A stretch of 46,209 nt of DNA from Ignavibacteriae bacterium HGW-Ignavibacteriae-2. Lineage in GTDB: Bacteria; Bacteroidota; Ignavibacteria; Ignavibacteriales; Melioribacteraceae. The stretch spans positions 1 to 46,209 of the forward strand of contig PGYT01000031.1 in assembly GCA_002839805.1 (NCBI GenBank). The letters are read 5' to 3'. The position numbers and the translations under genes were made by a program. Position 1 is the first letter of the stretch. Each line of letters opens with the position of its first letter. Positions 1-8,676 of the stretch are shown piece after piece. The notes below the pieces were generated by a model. It saw only the letters and a program-made list of their open reading frames with translations, was not told the origin of the DNA and made no database searches.

Positions 1-1013
1 TACCAGTGACCTGAATTATCAGGGTCTGAAGAATTATTTCCGGGTAATTTAAAAAAGCGGTTTAAATACGCATCAACTTCGTGATTTCCGTAAATTGGCA
101 TCATTGGAATAGTATTAAGCAGTGGGGCCCAGTCGGCAAATAAATCGAACCAGTATGCGAGTCTGGTTCCATATTGTACCAAATCTCCTGTGTGCAAAAC
201 AAAATTTGCTTTATCGTTGATAACTCCCTGCATTACCGCGGTATCAATACCGGGACGATTATCTCCAATAACAACAAACATAAACTTTTCTGAATAATCG
301 GCGGTTTTAAATTCTCTCAAATCACTTTCATAAACTCCATTAGTTATCACTTTATACTTATAATTCGAATTTGGCTGCAAATTATTTATTTCCGCATGAT
401 GAATAAGTTTATCTCCGTTACTTATCATATCGGTATGCTTTGTTATATCCAGAATATTTTCATTTTCATCTCCGATACCGTAATAAATTTTGCTTTCGGC
501 AAAGGTTTCAGTAGCCCAGGAAACGGCAATGTCGGTTTGCGGATTACTATTATAAAAGGTTAGTACAGGGGTCCCATTCTCGGGTTTTGGAGGTTGAGTA
601 AAATCTTTCCAACTAAAAACTGTGTCGTAAAATATTAGCGGATCCAGTTCTTCGTCAATAAAGACAGATCTTAGTTCTATTTCGGTGCTGTCTGTATTAT
701 TCTCTAGGGTTTCAAGACTACCGCGAGTATATTTATATTGATATGTAGCTCCGACGCTAAGGTAAATTTTTATCTGCCATACACCCGAAGGAACAAAGTT
801 AAGAGCAAGATCGGTTGAATCGGGCTCCAAAAAAGGTCCCGGATCCCAATTATTCATGGATCCGTATAGATAAATAATATCGGAAGAAGGTGTGTTTGAT
901 GGAATTACTACATTAAAAGTAACCTGAATTTCTTTTGCGTAATACAGCCCGTTGAGGCGGAGTAATCCGGTGAAGTTGAGAATAAGAATTAAAAAAAATA
1001 TTTTGTTGTACAT
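1..1013 (-). CDS. Metallophosphoesterase with PAP-like Fn3 domain and N-terminal starch-binding-like domain (3' end beyond window)
   Basis: The reading frame starts with ATG at 1013 and stays open to base 1, so only the first 337 codons are present. It has a hydrophobic signal peptide (about residues 1-25), then a domain with the YLYGSMNNWDPG motif seen in CBM20/CBM48-like starch-binding domains, then a fibronectin-III-like domain (about 143-235, with VSWATE and LQPNSNYKYKV) as in purple acid phosphatases, and then the start of a calcineurin-like phosphoesterase. The metal-binding blocks GDNR, HTGDLVQYG and GNHE are visible; the later VxxH and GHxH blocks would lie outside the window. It is inferred to be an exported phosphoesterase; the substrate is unknown. 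It is divergent from the protease/CotH operon at 1196. A T9SS sorting domain could exist on the missing C-terminus. Confidence 0.9.
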   Translation of the reverse strand, partial: MYNKIFFLILILNFTGLLRLNGLYYAKEIQVTFNVVIPSNTPSSDIIYLYGSMNNWDPGPFLEPDSTDLALNFVPSGVWQIKIYLSVGATYQYKYTRGSLETLENNTDSTEIELRSVFIDEELDPLIFYDTVFSWKDFTQPPKPENGTPVLTFYNSNPQTDIAVSWATETFAESKIYYGIGDENENILDITKHTDMISNGDKLIHHAEINNLQPNSNYKYKVITNGVYESDLREFKTADYSEKFMFVVIGDNRPGIDTAVMQGVINDKANFVLHTGDLVQYGTRLAYWFDLFADWAPLLNTIPMMPIYGNHEVDAYLNRFFKLPGNNSSDPDNSGHW

Positions 1014-1123
1014 ATGCAAATAATTTGTAGGGTTAAGTATTGTATTAAAGTACTTATTATTTATGGTGAAAATCAATAAAATTTTTCTGATATATTAGGA
1101 TAACAATAAACGGACTGATTAGA

Positions 1124-1143
1124 AACCACATAAGTATGCGGTT
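1124..1143. promoter_or_regulatory. Imperfect 20-bp palindrome in the divergent intergenic region
   Basis: AACC-a-CATA, a 2-base centre AG, then TATG-c-GGTT: all paired positions match except one a/c pair. It lies 53 bases before the protease start and 111 bases before the start of the divergent phosphoesterase. It could be an operator or a hairpin in a leader; no regulator is identified. Confidence 0.3.
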
Positions 1144-1195
1144 GATAATAAAACAATATGTGTTAAATTGAAGTAAAGTATGAGGCGATATTAAA

Positions 1196-3190
1196 ATGAA
1201 GTTATTTGTCCTCCTGATAATTATTTTATGTGGTATAACAACTCAAATAATACCCCAGGCTTACGGAAAATATATTTGGAGGGATTCTGTAGAAACTAAT
1301 ATCAGCATAAACCAATCGGAAAAAAAAATCAGTTCAATAAATTTAACGACTTCACATCCTATTGATGTTATGGTTGTAATTATGGGGATTCTTGATAATC
1401 CTACTAACGACAATAGTTGGCCCAAAATAGAAAACCCAAGAGAATACCCCAACGAATTGTTTCCGCTATTGGGCACATTTTGGGACAAAACTCTTCTTAG
1501 AAAACATATAGAGAAAAACGGGCCTATTGATCTTGAAGACTGGATTATTCCCCAAATGCAGGATTATTTCGATTTTAATTCGAATGGAAAATTTAAAATA
1601 AATCTGATAGTTCCGAAAACGTCCGATGGAAAACTTTATATAACCGATTTCCCTTATGAATACTTGGTAAGCAGAAATGAAAACTCCAAAGCCGGAATGA
1701 TAATGCGTTATCAGAACTGGAAAATAATCGCGGAAAATATTCTCTCTAAAATTGCGGCCGAGCACCCGGGAATTCTTTCGAATGTTAAACTGCTTAATCT
1801 TGTATACCTTGTTACAGGCGAAGAATATTCGCGTGATAATTATGTTGCATATTCACCAGATGTGAAATTTAGTTTTACATCCCCGACCGGCGAAATTTTT
1901 TATAATGGATTTGTTACAACATCATTTAGCACAGATCCCATTCTTCACGAAATTTTCCACAGGGTGGGTTCTATTGTCGGAACTCCCGATGGATTCGAGG
2001 GTTTGCCCGACAGAACAACTTCAGAATTTTATGAAGCTCCTCAAAATATGACTTGGGGCCACGACATAATGTGCAACAAGGGTCAAATCCCTTCAGAAAA
2101 TGCTTTATTTGGTGTGCCTCCTATGCTAACTACGGATAGAATGTTTTTCGAATGGATTGAACCGGAAGAAGTGATAACTATAAGTTTTGAAAACAGAGAA
2201 AAAATAAAACTAATTGATGTTAACAGCAAAGTTCCATCTGATTTAATCGGTAAATATTTTCGAGCGGCAAAAATAATGATTCACGAAAATTTTGACGGCG
2301 ATCTCGATGAATATTTTTTACTTGAATTTAGAAACGGTTCAGGGTTCGACCGAAATTTTTACAATATATATGAGACCAATGTCCATACAGGCATGTTGAT
2401 ATGGCATATAAAAGAGAATACAAATTTGTTAAACAGGGAGAGGCATAACGATCATTTTTATGATCTTGAAGTTGCAGTGCCTTATAATGGCTGGTTGGGA
2501 ACGCCAGTCCCTAATGATGATTTTCCCCGATATTATTCTATTTCTGGAGATGCAAAATCAAGAACAAACGATGCAGGCGATTACGATTATTTAGACGATT
2601 CCTCATCTCCTCCATCTTTACCTGATGGAGGAGTTCACCGATGGGAACTATCAGATACTACTCATCCGCAATGGCACCCCTATTATTTGCGAAGAAATAC
2701 GCTTACTACCGATTTTTTTACGGATAAAATATTAAGAGGAAATATTGTAAATAGAATCACCAATACTACAAGGCCTTCTACAAAAGATTGGGCGGGGCAT
2801 TTAACAGACATTGCCGTATATAATATTAAACAATATGATGATTATATGACCTTTGATGTTACTTATGATGGAGCGGTTCTATCTGTGGATAAAGAAATAA
2901 ATGAGGATTTCTTTTATACGCTGAGCAACAATTATCCCAATCCATTTAATCCCGAAACTACAATTGAATATAACATTCCTTCGGAAAAATCGGGCACACA
3001 GCAACAACAAGTAAAACTTGTTGTATACGATATACTCGGAAATCAAGTTTCCACATTAATAAACGCTATACAATCCCCGGGTAAATACAAAGTTGTTTTT
3101 AACGGAACTAAATTATCAAGCGGAATTTATTACTATAGAATTACCGCGGGAAGTTTTGTTAAAACTAACAAAATGATACTCGTCAAATAA
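1196..3190 (+). CDS. Secreted M6-like zinc metalloprotease with T9SS C-terminal sorting domain
   Basis: 664 aa. A signal peptide (about residues 1-24) is followed by a large catalytic region. The zinc motif HEIFH (H251, E252, H255) with a following G258 gives HExxHxxG, and a DIM motif about 45 residues later (TWGHDIMCNKG) fits a Met-turn, as in M6 / immune-inhibitor-A type peptidases. The C-terminus from about residue 570 carries NNYPNPFNPETT (N578 onward) and ends in the GxYYYRITAGxFVKTNKMILVK-type pattern of T9SS type A sorting domains, so the protein should be exported across the outer membrane and attached to or released from the surface. A GAGG sequence 10 bases upstream supports the ATG. 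The gene is followed after 19 bases by the CotH gene, probably in one operon. Peptidase family is inferred from motif and layout. Confidence 0.88.
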   Translation: MKLFVLLIIILCGITTQIIPQAYGKYIWRDSVETNISINQSEKKISSINLTTSHPIDVMVVIMGILDNPTNDNSWPKIENPREYPNELFPLLGTFWDKTLLRKHIEKNGPIDLEDWIIPQMQDYFDFNSNGKFKINLIVPKTSDGKLYITDFPYEYLVSRNENSKAGMIMRYQNWKIIAENILSKIAAEHPGILSNVKLLNLVYLVTGEEYSRDNYVAYSPDVKFSFTSPTGEIFYNGFVTTSFSTDPILHEIFHRVGSIVGTPDGFEGLPDRTTSEFYEAPQNMTWGHDIMCNKGQIPSENALFGVPPMLTTDRMFFEWIEPEEVITISFENREKIKLIDVNSKVPSDLIGKYFRAAKIMIHENFDGDLDEYFLLEFRNGSGFDRNFYNIYETNVHTGMLIWHIKENTNLLNRERHNDHFYDLEVAVPYNGWLGTPVPNDDFPRYYSISGDAKSRTNDAGDYDYLDDSSSPPSLPDGGVHRWELSDTTHPQWHPYYLRRNTLTTDFFTDKILRGNIVNRITNTTRPSTKDWAGHLTDIAVYNIKQYDDYMTFDVTYDGAVLSVDKEINEDFFYTLSNNYPNPFNPETTIEYNIPSEKSGTQQQQVKLVVYDILGNQVSTLINAIQSPGKYKVVFNGTKLSSGIYYYRITAGSFVKTNKMILVK

Positions 3191-3209
3191 AATTATTCAA
3201 TTAAAGTTC

Positions 3210-5099
3210 ATGACTAAAAAAATATTCGCCGTAATATTTATTCTATTATTATCCGGAACAATTAAAGGACAAATAAATTTTGTATCCTCGCATCTTCCTA
3301 TAATTATTATTGACACAGAAAAAAAAGCTATAACCGAAAACATAAAAATACCCGCCGGTATGAAAATAATTTGCAACAATGAAAATAAATTGAATTATTT
3401 AACAGACCCTCCCTCAGAATATGACGGATTTATTGGAATAGAACTTAGAGGGTCAAGTACACTTCGTTTCCCCAAAAAATCTTACGGAATTGAAACTAGA
3501 GATAGTCTTGGGGAAAATTTGAATGTTTCCATTTTAGGAATGCCTCCCGAAAATGATTGGATATTGTATGCTCCATACAGCGATAAAACATTAATCAGAA
3601 ATGTACTGGCATATAAACTGAGCCGTAAAATGGGACAATATGCTGTAAGAACAAGATTTTGTGAACTTTTTGTAAATGGTGACTACAAGGGATTGTATGT
3701 TCTGATGGAAAAAATTAAAAGGGATCGAAACAGAGTTGATATAAAAAATCTTGAGGAGAAAGACGCAGAAGGGGTAGCGCTTACAGGAGGTTATATTTTA
3801 CAAATTGACAGGTCTGATTCCGAAGGGTGGTTTTCCGATTTTTTATCACAAATTGATAGTAATAAAAAATATTTTTATCAATATTATTTTCCCAATCACA
3901 ACAGCATAACTGATATCCAAAAAATTTATATAAAAAACTGGATTCAAAAATTTGAGGCGATAATAGATTCCGAACATGTCGACCACCCTGATAGCGGGTT
4001 TGTAAAATATCTGGATGTTGATTCGTTTGTTGATTATTTAATAATATCAGAACTTTCTAAAAACGTTGACGCGTATAGGTTGAGTACATTCATATATAAA
4101 GACAGAGACGATAAAGATCCCAGGTTAAAATTTGGACCCGTGTGGGATTTTAATATAGCTTTTGGTAACGCCGATTTCTATCGCGGCCAGTTTATAGACG
4201 GATTTCAAATTACAACGGAACTTTCGGATTTATATCAAACACCATTCTGGTTTATGAAACTGTTTGCTAACGCACTCATATTTAATAAGTTCAGTAAAAG
4301 GTGGAATTTATTGCGTAATGCAACATTTTCTACCGATAGTATTATTAAATACATTGATGATAATGTTACTGAAATTGGTTCGGCAGTTGACAGAAATTTT
4401 AACAAATGGAATATAATCGGCAAATATGTCTGGCCTAATCCGGTAGTTTATAATTCATACATCCAGGAAGTTGACCAATTAAAAAACTGGTTAACAAAAC
4501 GTCTTAATTGGATAGATTCAAAAGTAAACAAGGAATATTCATCTATTGATTGGGTACAAAAATATCAGTTGAGCATAAATAGCGGAAAAACAACCACCAT
4601 TTTAAAAGAAGAATTTTTTGTTAATAAAAAGAATATTGACAGCATAAAATTTGTCCCCATAAGTAATAACCTGGTTATTAATTCATCCAATAATTATGCT
4701 GTATTTACAAATTATGGGGAAGAGGTTAAATATTTTATAGCAACCGGTTTCCATAATGGAAGTGTAGTGGAATCCTCACCGCTCTATTCGGTAAGGTCAG
4801 ATATTACAGTCAATAAAGCTGAATCTAAGACGATAAGTAATTTTTCCTTACAACAGAACTACCCTAATCCTTTTAATGCAAAGTCAAATATCATATATCA
4901 ATTATCTAAAAGCGAGTTTGTAAAACTTTCAGTGTACGATGTTTTGGGAAAACAAATATGCATACTCGTTAACGAGAATCAATATCCCGGACAATATTCA
5001 ATTGTTTTTGACGGAACTCAAATAGCCGGCGGAATATATTTTTATACTTTGCAAGCGGGCAGTTTTACGGAAACACGAAAAATGATTCTACTCAAATAG
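3210..5099 (+). CDS. CotH-family protein kinase, exported, with T9SS sorting domain
   Basis: 629 aa. Signal peptide at about 1-20 (ends GTIKGQ). The CotH fold is recognised from ELRGSSTLRFPKKSYGIE near residue 80, the block YKGLYVLMEKIKRDRNRVDI starting at Y159, and WDFNIAFGNAD starting at W312, which corresponds to the conserved WD(F/Y)D-type metal-binding region; here the second acidic position reads N. CotH proteins are atypical protein kinases (named from Bacillus spore coat) that phosphorylate Ser residues. A short Fn3-like stretch and a T9SS type A domain (from about residue 544, YPNPFN at 551-556) follow. It sits 19 bases after the metalloprotease gene. Its stop is 2 bases from the stop of the convergent peptidase gene, leaving no room for a separate terminator. 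The kinase substrate is unknown; kinase activity is inferred from family only. Confidence 0.92.
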   Translation: MTKKIFAVIFILLLSGTIKGQINFVSSHLPIIIIDTEKKAITENIKIPAGMKIICNNENKLNYLTDPPSEYDGFIGIELRGSSTLRFPKKSYGIETRDSLGENLNVSILGMPPENDWILYAPYSDKTLIRNVLAYKLSRKMGQYAVRTRFCELFVNGDYKGLYVLMEKIKRDRNRVDIKNLEEKDAEGVALTGGYILQIDRSDSEGWFSDFLSQIDSNKKYFYQYYFPNHNSITDIQKIYIKNWIQKFEAIIDSEHVDHPDSGFVKYLDVDSFVDYLIISELSKNVDAYRLSTFIYKDRDDKDPRLKFGPVWDFNIAFGNADFYRGQFIDGFQITTELSDLYQTPFWFMKLFANALIFNKFSKRWNLLRNATFSTDSIIKYIDDNVTEIGSAVDRNFNKWNIIGKYVWPNPVVYNSYIQEVDQLKNWLTKRLNWIDSKVNKEYSSIDWVQKYQLSINSGKTTTILKEEFFVNKKNIDSIKFVPISNNLVINSSNNYAVFTNYGEEVKYFIATGFHNGSVVESSPLYSVRSDITVNKAESKTISNFSLQQNYPNPFNAKSNIIYQLSKSEFVKLSVYDVLGKQICILVNENQYPGQYSIVFDGTQIAGGIYFYTLQAGSFTETRKMILLK

Positions 5100-5101
5100 T
5101 A

Positions 5102-6706
5102 TCAAACAACAAATTGTAGCGAATAATATTTAGGATTCAAGGGTTCACCGGTAGCTTTTAAAATTAATTCCTTCCAATTATATAAAGCGCCATAATTAAA
5201 AAAAAGATTTTTCAAATATTCGCCGGCATCATTTTTATCAGCGAAACATTCAAACTCCGGATTATTACTTCTCAGTACTTTGTTTGAAATGTAATGGTAA
5301 AGTTGAGAAGCAAGTAATTCGCCAAGCATGTAATTATGATAATAAGCAGGATAAAGAGCCATATGAATTTTCGCTGCCCAATCAGGCTCATTGCGCCCTT
5401 CGGGTTTTTTAAGCAATTGGTACTTTTCAACTATCTCCCACCACAATGAATTTAAATCTTGGTCTGGATTGATATACAACTCTTTCTCAAATCTATACAT
5501 AACCTGGGTCCAACGTGAAAAAACGAGCTGCTCCAAACGCAGAGCATTATGACTTAGTTTCTCAATTTTCCGCGCATTCTCCAGTCCGATGTTTAGCATT
5601 TGATTCATCCAGTAAGGGTTGGAGGCAAATCTCCCGAACAACATAGCTATTGATTCGGTGGTAAATATATGTGCGTGTGTTCTTAGCTGCCATGGAAGTT
5701 GAGGAGAGATATACTTGTCGTAAACCGCGTGCCCGGTTTCATGAAGCATAGTCGACATCCACCGATGATTGGTTTTAAGGTTGCATACAATTCTTATGTC
5801 CCCCTCTCTATCTATATCGGTACAATAGGCATGTTGGTATTTCTTATCTTTCTCGTAAAGGTCGCTTTTGTTAATTATATCCTCAATTTGCAAACCAATG
5901 CTTTCAAAATATTTTATTGTTTTGTCAACCAAATCAACGTCTTTATAATACTTGTCGTAGTCTACTTCGTAAATACGCGGACCCTGCTGAAAAAATTTAT
6001 CCTGATAATGCCAAGGCATTAAATCCTTTGTGGGAATTTTAAGCCGGCCGGAAATATAGATATCAATTTCTGATTTTAGCTCGGTAAAATTATCCCTTGT
6101 AAGAAAATCCAATTCATCGAATAGTTTATCCAAATCTTCCGTAGTCTGTTCATTTAATTTCAAACTCATTTGATGATAATTATCGTATCCTAAAATTCGT
6201 GCGGCTTGATTGCGCAGTTTAACAAGCTCAATAACTTTATCCTTTACTTCTTTTCCTATTGATTTACTTGCTTCCCAAGTAATTTTAAGTTCTTCATTAT
6301 CCGTGGAATATTTTAAAATATCATCAATTTCATTGTCTGTTAAATTTCGCCCGTTAGCTTCGGCACGGAAAGTTGAAAATTTTTCTTCAATATGGGTGCT
6401 GCAATCAATTATTTTTTTATGCAGATCTTCGTCAAATTGATTTTTTGCGAAATCGTTAAAAAAAAGATCAACCTGGCGTTTAATTATAGGATCATCAATT
6501 TCCATCTGAGCGAATTTTTTTAATTTCGCATATATATTTTTATCCGAATAAAACTTGCTCAACTCAAATTCAAATTCCGATGCTTTTTTATATTCTTCCG
6601 AATTCCCCGATATAGATGCCTCGAAATTGGCAATATTACAATTCTTATGCAGATTGATAACTTTATTTTCGATTTCCAGAATTAATAGTTCAATTTCCTT
6701 CAACAA
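5102..6706 (-). CDS. M2/M3-clan zinc metallopeptidase (ACE-like fold)
   Basis: About 534 aa, no signal peptide, so cytoplasmic. The gluzincin motif HETGH is at 322-326, and the third ligand is probably E351 (FTTESIAMLFGR), 25 residues on. The C-terminal half (LWWEIVEKYQ, then WAAKIHMALYPAYYHNYMLGELLASQL) resembles the layout of M2 (angiotensin-converting-enzyme type) peptidases, with M3 oligopeptidases as the alternative. No ATG is available: an AGGAG box lies just upstream of two consecutive TTG codons (6706 and 6703), and spacing favours the second. It is last of three co-directional genes, 31 bases after the GroES-like gene. Its role is probably turnover of short peptides. Confidence 0.88.
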   Translation of the reverse strand: MLKEIELLILEIENKVINLHKNCNIANFEASISGNSEEYKKASEFEFELSKFYSDKNIYAKLKKFAQMEIDDPIIKRQVDLFFNDFAKNQFDEDLHKKIIDCSTHIEEKFSTFRAEANGRNLTDNEIDDILKYSTDNEELKITWEASKSIGKEVKDKVIELVKLRNQAARILGYDNYHQMSLKLNEQTTEDLDKLFDELDFLTRDNFTELKSEIDIYISGRLKIPTKDLMPWHYQDKFFQQGPRIYEVDYDKYYKDVDLVDKTIKYFESIGLQIEDIINKSDLYEKDKKYQHAYCTDIDREGDIRIVCNLKTNHRWMSTMLHETGHAVYDKYISPQLPWQLRTHAHIFTTESIAMLFGRFASNPYWMNQMLNIGLENARKIEKLSHNALRLEQLVFSRWTQVMYRFEKELYINPDQDLNSLWWEIVEKYQLLKKPEGRNEPDWAAKIHMALYPAYYHNYMLGELLASQLYHYISNKVLRSNNPEFECFADKNDAGEYLKNLFFNYGALYNWKELILKATGEPLNPKYYSLQFVV

Positions 6707-6737
6707 ATGCTCCTTTTTTAACAGCCAAAATAAATGT

Positions 6738-7106
6738 TTAGAAGTTTACCAAATCATCTTCTCTTAATAAAAGAAGTATTGAAGTATGGGGAACTATAAT
6801 CAATTTTTCATTATCAAGTTCAAGCTCAATCGCATCCTTTTTAAGAAACAGCGCAAAATCACCCGCTTTTGCCTGGAGCGAAATATATTTTGTGGCCTTA
6901 TCTTCTTTCCAGAATTCTTCATCAGAAGCTGAGGGTAAAGGGTATCCAGGCCCGGTTTTAATGATATATCCACTCTGAACTTTCTCTTTTTCTACGACGC
7001 TAGGGGGAAGGTATAATCCCCCGTGTGATTTATCAGAACTTTTTGATGGACGTATTAAAACTCTGTCTCCGACAATTATTATTTTATCAGTATTAACCAC
7101 TTTCAA
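6738..7106 (-). CDS. Diverged GroES-like co-chaperonin family protein
   Basis: About 122 aa against about 95 for ordinary GroES. The N-terminal strand VGDRVLIRPSKS, the mobile-loop region with HGGLYLPPSV (GGLYL at the place of GroES GGIVL), the block GYIIKTGPG and the C-terminal VPHTSILLLLRED all fit the GroES fold. The roof-loop region between about residues 55 and 80 is longer and acidic (SASDEEFWKED). There is no groEL beside it. It probably starts at TTG 7106 or, better spaced from GGAAA, at GTG 7100; no ATG is present. It lies 66 bases after the secreted-protein gene and 31 before the peptidase gene. It may still bind the chaperonin ring, or may have lost that role; this cannot be decided from sequence alone. 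Confidence 0.85.
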   Translation of the reverse strand: MKVVNTDKIIIVGDRVLIRPSKSSDKSHGGLYLPPSVVEKEKVQSGYIIKTGPGYPLPSASDEEFWKEDKATKYISLQAKAGDFALFLKKDAIELELDNEKLIIVPHTSILLLLREDDLVNF

Positions 7107-7172
7107 TTTCCGGTATTGTTGTAAAATTTTTTAAAGAATTTATTTTAATGAACTTACTATTTTGTATAAAAA

Positions 7173-8432
7173 TTATGTTTTTTGTTTTTTCTTTTTAGCT
7201 GCTGGAAAAAGAATATTGTTTAAAATTAATCTGTAACCAGGGGAGTTTTTAAACAAACTAAGATCAGTAGGCGGATCACCAACAGCATGCTGATAATCTT
7301 CGGGATCGTGTCCGCCATAAAATGTAAAAGTGCCCCTTCCAAAATTCCCATGTATATATTTAACCTGATCTGTTCCCGCCCGTTCACCCAAAATATAAAC
7401 TGATTTTTTTATGAGTTTTTTGCGAAACATTGTAGTTTGACCCATAAATCCTTTGATGACGCTAACATGGTCTTGAATAAGCATTGTTGGCACAGGATCA
7501 TATTTTGCGGAATAATCGAAAAGGGTAAAGTAGTCGTTATTTCTGTCGCCGACTTCTGTAGGCTGAATGTCAATGTCGCTGTACTCATAAATCATTGGGT
7601 TCATTTCTAATCTAAAATTTTCGAACGCGAAAGTATCGTTAAAGTTTAATTTATTTTGTGCGTTCACATCAGGCGCGTCACCGTCAAACATTCTATCCAC
7701 TATATCGACATTTAATGCGGCAAGAGCAATGTCGTAAGAATCCGTAGCTGAACACATAGCAAAAAGAAAACCGCCATTTGAAATATAGTCGCGTATTGTG
7801 CTTACAACAGCCTTTTCCATATCCGATACTTTTGTGAAGCCGAGTTTTTTTGCTTCGCGTTCATACAACATTTGTTGCTCGATATACCATTGTGCGGTTC
7901 TGAATGAAGCGTAAAATTTTCCAAATTGACCCGTAAAATCTTCGTGATGTAAATGCAGCCAGTCATATTTAGCCAAATCTCCTCGTAAAATCTGTTCCAG
8001 CCAAATTTTTGTATATGGAACCTCAGCGTAGTCAAGTACTAACGATACGGCGTCATCCCAAGGCAAATAACCTTCTGGTACGAAAACAGCAATTTCAGGC
8101 GCTTTTTCAAGTCTTACAACTTCCATATTTTGTTCTTCGCTTTGCACAAAAGCATAAATCTGAACAGCTTCGTTAGCGCTTAGGACTTTAAAGCCCACGC
8201 CTTTAATTCTGCATTTTAGGGCAAATTCTTCAGAATAATCGAGCATAAAAGAACCGCCCCTGTAATTTAAAAGCCAATCGGCGGTAGCCCCATTTTTTAA
8301 TTGATTGAATGTTAAGCCATAAGCTTTCAGGTGATCTTGTTGTTCAAGATCCATAAAAATGAGAAGTTTTTGCTGAGCAAAAATTGAAAAGCATGACAGA
8401 AAGAATAAAACAAGAGCAGTTTTTTTAATCAT
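7173..8432 (-). CDS. Secreted conserved protein of unknown function (often named asparagine synthetase B in databases)
   Basis: 419 aa with a clear signal peptide (MIKKTALVLFFLSCFSIFAQ). Highly characteristic segments are MDLEQQDHLKAYGL near residue 27, DWLLNYRGGSFMLDY, LHLHHEDFTGQFGKFY and FLFAMCSATDSYDIALAA. From memory, proteins with these segments are common in Bacteroidota and are labelled asparagine synthetase B, but no glutamine-amidotransferase class II N-terminal Cys and no PP-loop ATP site are visible, and the protein is exported, so that name looks wrong. The order IAVFVPEGYLPWDD ... KYDWLHLHHED ... GGFLFAMCSATD suggests a class I glutamine-amidotransferase/ThuA-like fold with a Cys at the nucleophile-elbow position; this is inference. 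First gene of the GroES-like/peptidase group; the start is ATG. The C-terminus is very basic (KKKKQK). Confidence 0.82.
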   Translation of the reverse strand: MIKKTALVLFFLSCFSIFAQQKLLIFMDLEQQDHLKAYGLTFNQLKNGATADWLLNYRGGSFMLDYSEEFALKCRIKGVGFKVLSANEAVQIYAFVQSEEQNMEVVRLEKAPEIAVFVPEGYLPWDDAVSLVLDYAEVPYTKIWLEQILRGDLAKYDWLHLHHEDFTGQFGKFYASFRTAQWYIEQQMLYEREAKKLGFTKVSDMEKAVVSTIRDYISNGGFLFAMCSATDSYDIALAALNVDIVDRMFDGDAPDVNAQNKLNFNDTFAFENFRLEMNPMIYEYSDIDIQPTEVGDRNNDYFTLFDYSAKYDPVPTMLIQDHVSVIKGFMGQTTMFRKKLIKKSVYILGERAGTDQVKYIHGNFGRGTFTFYGGHDPEDYQHAVGDPPTDLSLFKNSPGYRLILNNILFPAAKKKKQKT

Positions 8433-8630
8433 TGCAATTCATTTTAATTATCAAATTATAAAAAATATGCGATCAATATAGCCGCTGGGCAACTTATACA
8501 AACACCCAGTTTAAATATGGTGTTCTAAAATAAAGATATCGGAATAAAAATGGAATGGTCAAAAAGTTCGGTATTCTGTTGAACCAGTCGGTATAATACC
8601 CGATTAAAATAGATTCGTTATTTAAGAATA

Positions 8631-8655
8631 AATTTCCGGACAATGTCCGGAAATT
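8631..8655 (-). terminator. Hairpin downstream of clpX, probable terminator
   Basis: An 11-bp perfect inverted repeat, AATTTCCGGAC and GTCCGGAAATT, separated by 3 bases, begins about 22 bases after the clpX stop. On the minus strand it is followed by an AT-rich stretch (TATTCTTAAAT) rather than a pure T run. It closes the trm112-glcD-TPR-clpX operon. The rest of 8433-8630 shows nothing else I can support. Confidence 0.7.
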
Positions 8656-8676
8656 AGAAAAATAATCTTTATAAAA

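Noticed and set aside
8494-8516. CTGGG ... CCCAG pair in the clpX/secreted-protein gap
   Set aside because: Only 5 bp with a long loop and no T run; the 11-bp hairpin at 8631 is a far better terminator.
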